Of a DNA stretch of 45,265 bases, positions 42,827 through 45,265 are shown one piece after another. Origin of the DNA: Oscillospiraceae bacterium (GTDB taxonomy: Bacteria; Bacillota; Clostridia; Oscillospirales; CAG-272); the NCBI GenBank assembly GCA_015063855.1, contig SVTI01000008.1, positions 1 through 45,265 on the forward strand. Reading direction: 5' to 3'. The notes under the pieces are model-generated. The model saw only the letters and a program-made list of their open reading frames with translations. It was not told where the DNA came from and ran no database searches. The translations under genes were made by a program, and so were the position numbers. Within the stretch, counting starts at the first letter, position 1. Every line of letters starts with the position of its first letter.

Positions 42827-44827
42827 ATGGGGATTGAAAGATTAAAGGAATTCTGGCCTGAGTGGGAATGCGGTGATATTCTCGGTAAGGGCTCCTTCGG
42901 TAAGGTATATAAGGCTGTCAACCATAGCTCGGGTGTTGAAAACCACTCCGCTATAAAGGTTATCTCCATACCGTCCGACGAGGCTGAATATGATGCACTT
43001 CTCAGCGAAGGCATGAGCGTATCCGATACCAAGGAATATTTCCGTGATATCGTTAATGATTTTATCAATGAGATCAAGGTCATGGTTGCACTTAAGGGTG
43101 CTCCGAATATCGTAGCGGTTGAGGATTATAAGATTCTTGAAAGCTCGGAGCGTGTAGGCTGGGATATCTTTATCCGTATGGAATTGCTTCATTCCTTCAA
43201 GGAGCTTATGGCAGAGACGGAGCTTACAAAAGAGCGGATAGTCAAGCTTGGTATTGATATCGCAAGTGCCCTTGAAATATGTCAACAGAAGCATATTATT
43301 CACCGTGATATAAAACCTGCAAACATCTTCATTGATGATTTCGGCAACTTTAAATTAGGCGATTTCGGTATAGCAAAGGAACTTGAAAAGACTACCGGTG
43401 CGGCATCGAGTAAAGGTACATTTTCCTTTATGGCACCCGAGGTAGCCCACGGGCAGCGTTATGACAATACCGTAGATATCTACTCGCTCGGTCTTGTAAT
43501 GTATACACTTCTCAACGGTAACCGTGCACCCTTCATTCCCCGTGACGGCAGAGTTACTTATAATGACCGAAAGAATGCCAATGACAGACGCTTGGCAGGT
43601 GAACCGTTGCCGAAAATAGAAGGTGTATCACAGACACTTAACGATATAATACTTACCGCTTGCTCTTATGACCCTGCGATAAGATTTAAGTCTGCTTCAG
43701 CATTTAAGAATGCATTAAAGAGTTATAATAATGCACCGAAGCCGCCACCTGCTCCGACTCCTTTTGTACCTGAACAGAATATAGATGAGACGGTAGCGGT
43801 GGCAAGAAAGCCCGAGCCTAAGCTTGAGATCGATGCAACCGTAGCGGTAGCGCATAAGCCCGAGGTGAAAAGGGAAGAGAATATCGAGCCCGTTAAAACA
43901 CCTAAAAAGAAAAAGGGCGGTATAATAGCTGTAGCAATAATACTTGTGGTAGCATTACTTGCAGTAGCAATAGTGCCGGGGATGCTTGATAACGGTACGA
44001 AGCAGACAGAGGCAAATACAGAGCAAACAGAAAACGAAACCGGGGTAGAAGAAATTATTGACAACGCTAAGGATCAGGGAACAACCGGTGATGTTGAGTG
44101 GTTCTACGGCGATAATACTCTCGTGATATCCGGAGAAGGAAAAATGGGAGACTATGGTGATGATGATATAGCTCCGTGGACGAAATATAATAAAGAGATC
44201 GAAGAGATAGTTGTCGAAGAAGGTGTCACAAGCATAGGCGGTTCTGCGTTCTATCACTGTACCGGCTTGACAAGTGTAATGATACCTGATAGTGTTACAA
44301 GTATAAGCGATTCTGCGTTCTATTCCTGTGAAAGGATGACAAATGTAGCAATACCTGACAGTGTCACAAGCATAGGCGGTTCTGCGTTCTCTTGGTGTAC
44401 CGGCTTGACAAGTGTAACGATACCTGACAGTGTCACAAGCATAGGCGGTTCTGCGTTCTATCACTGTACCGGCTTGACAAGTGTAACAATACCTGACAGT
44501 GTAACAAGTATAGGAGATGGGGCGTTCTATTCCTGCGAAAGCTTGACAAGTGTAACGATACCAGACAGTGTCACAAGCATAGGCGATGAAGTGTTCTCTT
44601 CCTGCGACAGCTTGACAAGTGTAACGATACCTGACAGTGTCACAAGCATAGGTTCTTTTGCGTTCTCTCACTGCGACAGCTTGACAAGTGTAACGATACC
44701 TGACAGTGTCACAAGCATAGGCGGTTGGGCGTTCTACGATTGTGATAGCCTTACAATAGAGTGTCCCTCGGGTTCATACGCTGAACAGTATGCTATTGAA
44801 GAAGGGATACCTTATACGGCAATTTAA
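42827..44827 (+). CDS. Ser/Thr kinase fused to a BspA-type LRR ectodomain
   Basis: The 666-residue protein has a cytoplasmic Hanks-type kinase domain (residues 12 to about 305): GKGSFGKVYK, AIKVI (K44), HRDIKPANIF (H159), DFGIAKE and MAPE. A Pro/Lys-rich linker follows with two copies of a TVAVA(R/H)KPE motif, then one membrane helix (about 364-386). An outside stalk rich in Thr/Glu leads to about eight 23-residue BspA-like leucine-rich repeats (465-648) and a short cap. Most bacterial kinases of this layout (PrkC/PknB) carry PASTA domains, so the LRR sensor is unusual. GGAG lies 7 bases before the ATG. It is monocistronic, with its own promoter and terminator. Confidence 0.93.
   Translation: MGIERLKEFWPEWECGDILGKGSFGKVYKAVNHSSGVENHSAIKVISIPSDEAEYDALLSEGMSVSDTKEYFRDIVNDFINEIKVMVALKGAPNIVAVEDYKILESSERVGWDIFIRMELLHSFKELMAETELTKERIVKLGIDIASALEICQQKHIIHRDIKPANIFIDDFGNFKLGDFGIAKELEKTTGAASSKGTFSFMAPEVAHGQRYDNTVDIYSLGLVMYTLLNGNRAPFIPRDGRVTYNDRKNANDRRLAGEPLPKIEGVSQTLNDIILTACSYDPAIRFKSASAFKNALKSYNNAPKPPPAPTPFVPEQNIDETVAVARKPEPKLEIDATVAVAHKPEVKREENIEPVKTPKKKKGGIIAVAIILVVALLAVAIVPGMLDNGTKQTEANTEQTENETGVEEIIDNAKDQGTTGDVEWFYGDNTLVISGEGKMGDYGDDDIAPWTKYNKEIEEIVVEEGVTSIGGSAFYHCTGLTSVMIPDSVTSISDSAFYSCERMTNVAIPDSVTSIGGSAFSWCTGLTSVTIPDSVTSIGGSAFYHCTGLTSVTIPDSVTSIGDGAFYSCESLTSVTIPDSVTSIGDEVFSSCDSLTSVTIPDSVTSIGSFAFSHCDSLTSVTIPDSVTSIGGWAFYDCDSLTIECPSGSYAEQYAIEEGIPYTAI
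44231..44782 (+). repeat. 69-base tandem repeats in the LRR region
   Basis: Eight 69-base units each encode a SIGxxAFxxCxxLTSVTIPDSVT-like 23-mer. Units 3 and 4 and units 5 to 7 are nearly identical at the DNA level as well, so recent duplication or gene conversion is likely. The last unit is divergent and forms the cap. Confidence 0.92.
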
Positions 44828-44875
44828 CCGTTGTGACAAGCATGATGTAATAAAAGAATAATCGACTTATAACAG

Positions 44876-44916
44876 ACAGAGAGTGAAGCGATATTCGCTC
44901 TCTGTTGATGTTTTTT
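44876..44916 (+). terminator. Terminator after the kinase gene
   Basis: ACAGAGAG (44876-44883) pairs with CTCTCTGT (44898-44905) with a bulged inner stem, followed by TGATGTTTTTT. Confidence 0.7.
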
Positions 44917-44977
44917 AATGCCGAAGTTGAGTGACCGATAAATTATAGTTTATCGAACAGTTTACTGTTTACGTATA

Positions 44978-45060
44978 GCCTTCCCCAGCGGGGAAGGTGG
45001 CATTTGAAATAATTACTAAACTTGTTTGGTAATTATTTTAAATGACGGATGAGGAGAACG
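44978..45060 (+). repeat. Palindromic dispersed repeat, forward copy
   Basis: The order is: hairpin CCTTCCCC-AGC-GGGGAAGG, then TGGCATT, an inner hairpin (AAATAATTAC / GTAATTATTT, 45007-45038), then ACGGATGAGGAG. The second copy nearby in inverse orientation has the same ends but a different inner hairpin. I recall similar GCCTTCCCC...GATGAGGAG repeats as common between genes in gut Firmicutes; from memory only. Confidence 0.85.
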
Positions 45061-45163
45061 TAAAGCCACGTTGAATAATTGATTGTAATATTTAAAAGTA
45101 CAACTACAAATTAAATAGTTTACTCTCTAATTAATACTATAGAAAACCTTATCTATCTTAAAC

Positions 45164-45256
45164 GCTCTCCTCATCCGTCATTGGGTAGAATTTTCCAACC
45201 GCTTGAAAGCGCTTAGAAAATTCCACCAATGCCACCTTCCCCGCTGGGGAAGGCTA
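45164..45256 (-). repeat. Palindromic dispersed repeat, inverse copy
   Basis: Mirror orientation of the copy at 44978-45060: the 29 bases at 45228-45256 are the exact reverse complement of 44976-45004, and CTCTCCTCATCCGT at its inner end matches the inner end of the other copy. The inner hairpin differs (GAATTTTC / GAAAATTC). Each outer end borders a TA dinucleotide. The last 76 bases recur at the left edge of the window. Confidence 0.85.
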
Positions 45257-45265
45257 TTAGTGTAG
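45181..45265. repeat. Terminal 85-base repeat, right copy
   Basis: Identical to bases 1-85. It begins inside the inverse palindromic repeat (45164-45256) and ends 9 bases past it. The match therefore covers repeat sequence plus a few flanking bases, as expected of an assembly overlap. Confidence 0.9.

Larger units (their letters stand above)
44828..45265. other. 438-base non-coding right end
   Basis: No gene is seen. The stretch contains the kinase terminator, a hairpin CGATAAA-TTATAG-TTTATCG (44934-44953), and the head-to-head palindromic repeats described separately. The 103 bases between the two repeats (45061-45163) are AT-rich and carry no recognisable signal. Confidence 0.75.

Noticed and set aside
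43955-44671. A 238-residue antisense open frame with repeated tyrosine/cysteine units
   Set aside because: It is the mirror of the LRR repeats; any open antisense frame repeats every 69 bases because the sense repeats do.
44231-44782. CRISPR-like regular repeats
   Set aside because: The period is 69 bases with no unique spacers, and the region encodes in-frame leucine-rich repeats.
1-45265. A circular 45-kb plasmid or phage suggested by the identical ends
   Set aside because: All genes are chromosomal housekeeping or envelope genes, with no replication, mobilisation or virion genes, and the repeated ends lie in a dispersed repeat.

Overview
The window looks like chromosomal DNA from a spore-forming, Gram-positive, low-to-moderate GC bacterium of class Clostridia, most likely of the Ruminococcus/Oscillospiraceae type (the family-level placement is inference). 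The signs are a spoIIAA-spoIIAB-sigF operon, whiA, the ymfF/ymfH pair, a nusB-to-recN operon, strong AGGAGG-type ribosome binding sites, frequent ATGA stop/start overlaps and sigma-A promoters that nearly all have a 17-base spacer. No phage, plasmid or transposase gene is visible.

Layout. From 286 to 8131 every gene is on the minus strand: rpmB; a unit of a DUF512 radical-SAM protein, der, plsY and a VanY-type lipoprotein carboxypeptidase; a DUF177 (YceD)-rpmF unit; the spoIIA operon; and an ACT-domain gene. A divergent promoter region (8132-8263) switches to the plus strand, where comEC seems to be transcribed from a perfect consensus promoter as a leaderless mRNA. Next comes a dense plus-strand unit (10595-20686): ymfF, ymfH, lgt, folD, asnB, an ATP-grasp ligase, an Asp/Glu racemase, a MurE-type ligase and a zinc-ribbon membrane protein. 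After one convergent minus-strand membrane gene, a second long operon (21478-35723) carries nusB, a TsaD-like paralogue, xseA, xseB, ispA, tlyA, nadK, argR, recN, tyrS, murB, a lone RapZ C-terminal domain, whiA and dnaE. The right end has separate units: a class A PBP, an HPr-like protein without the catalytic histidine, a D,D-carboxypeptidase, pgi, a small P-loop protein, a 24-cysteine protein behind a possible sigma-K promoter, and a Ser/Thr kinase fused to a BspA-type leucine-rich repeat ectodomain.

How the genes work together. Cell-envelope construction dominates: plsY and lgt (lipids and lipoproteins), ispA (isoprenoid precursor), murB, the MurE-type ligase, the PBP and two D,D-carboxypeptidases. 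The asnB / ATP-grasp / racemase / MurE-like cluster has the parts expected for a D-Asp or D-Asn peptidoglycan cross-bridge. The rest is translation, DNA replication and repair, and sporulation control.

Non-coding signals of note. (1) A roughly 80-base element occurs twice, after the zinc-ribbon gene and after the PBP gene, each time just before an intrinsic terminator; its GC-rich first hairpin shows compensatory base-pair changes. (2) Palindromic repeats with ends GCCTTCCCC...GATGAGGAG lie head to head at the right edge, and 85 bases of this repeat are identical at both ends of the window, which looks like an assembly boundary at a dispersed repeat. (3) A segment bounded by 34-base direct repeats lies between rpmF and the DUF512 gene.
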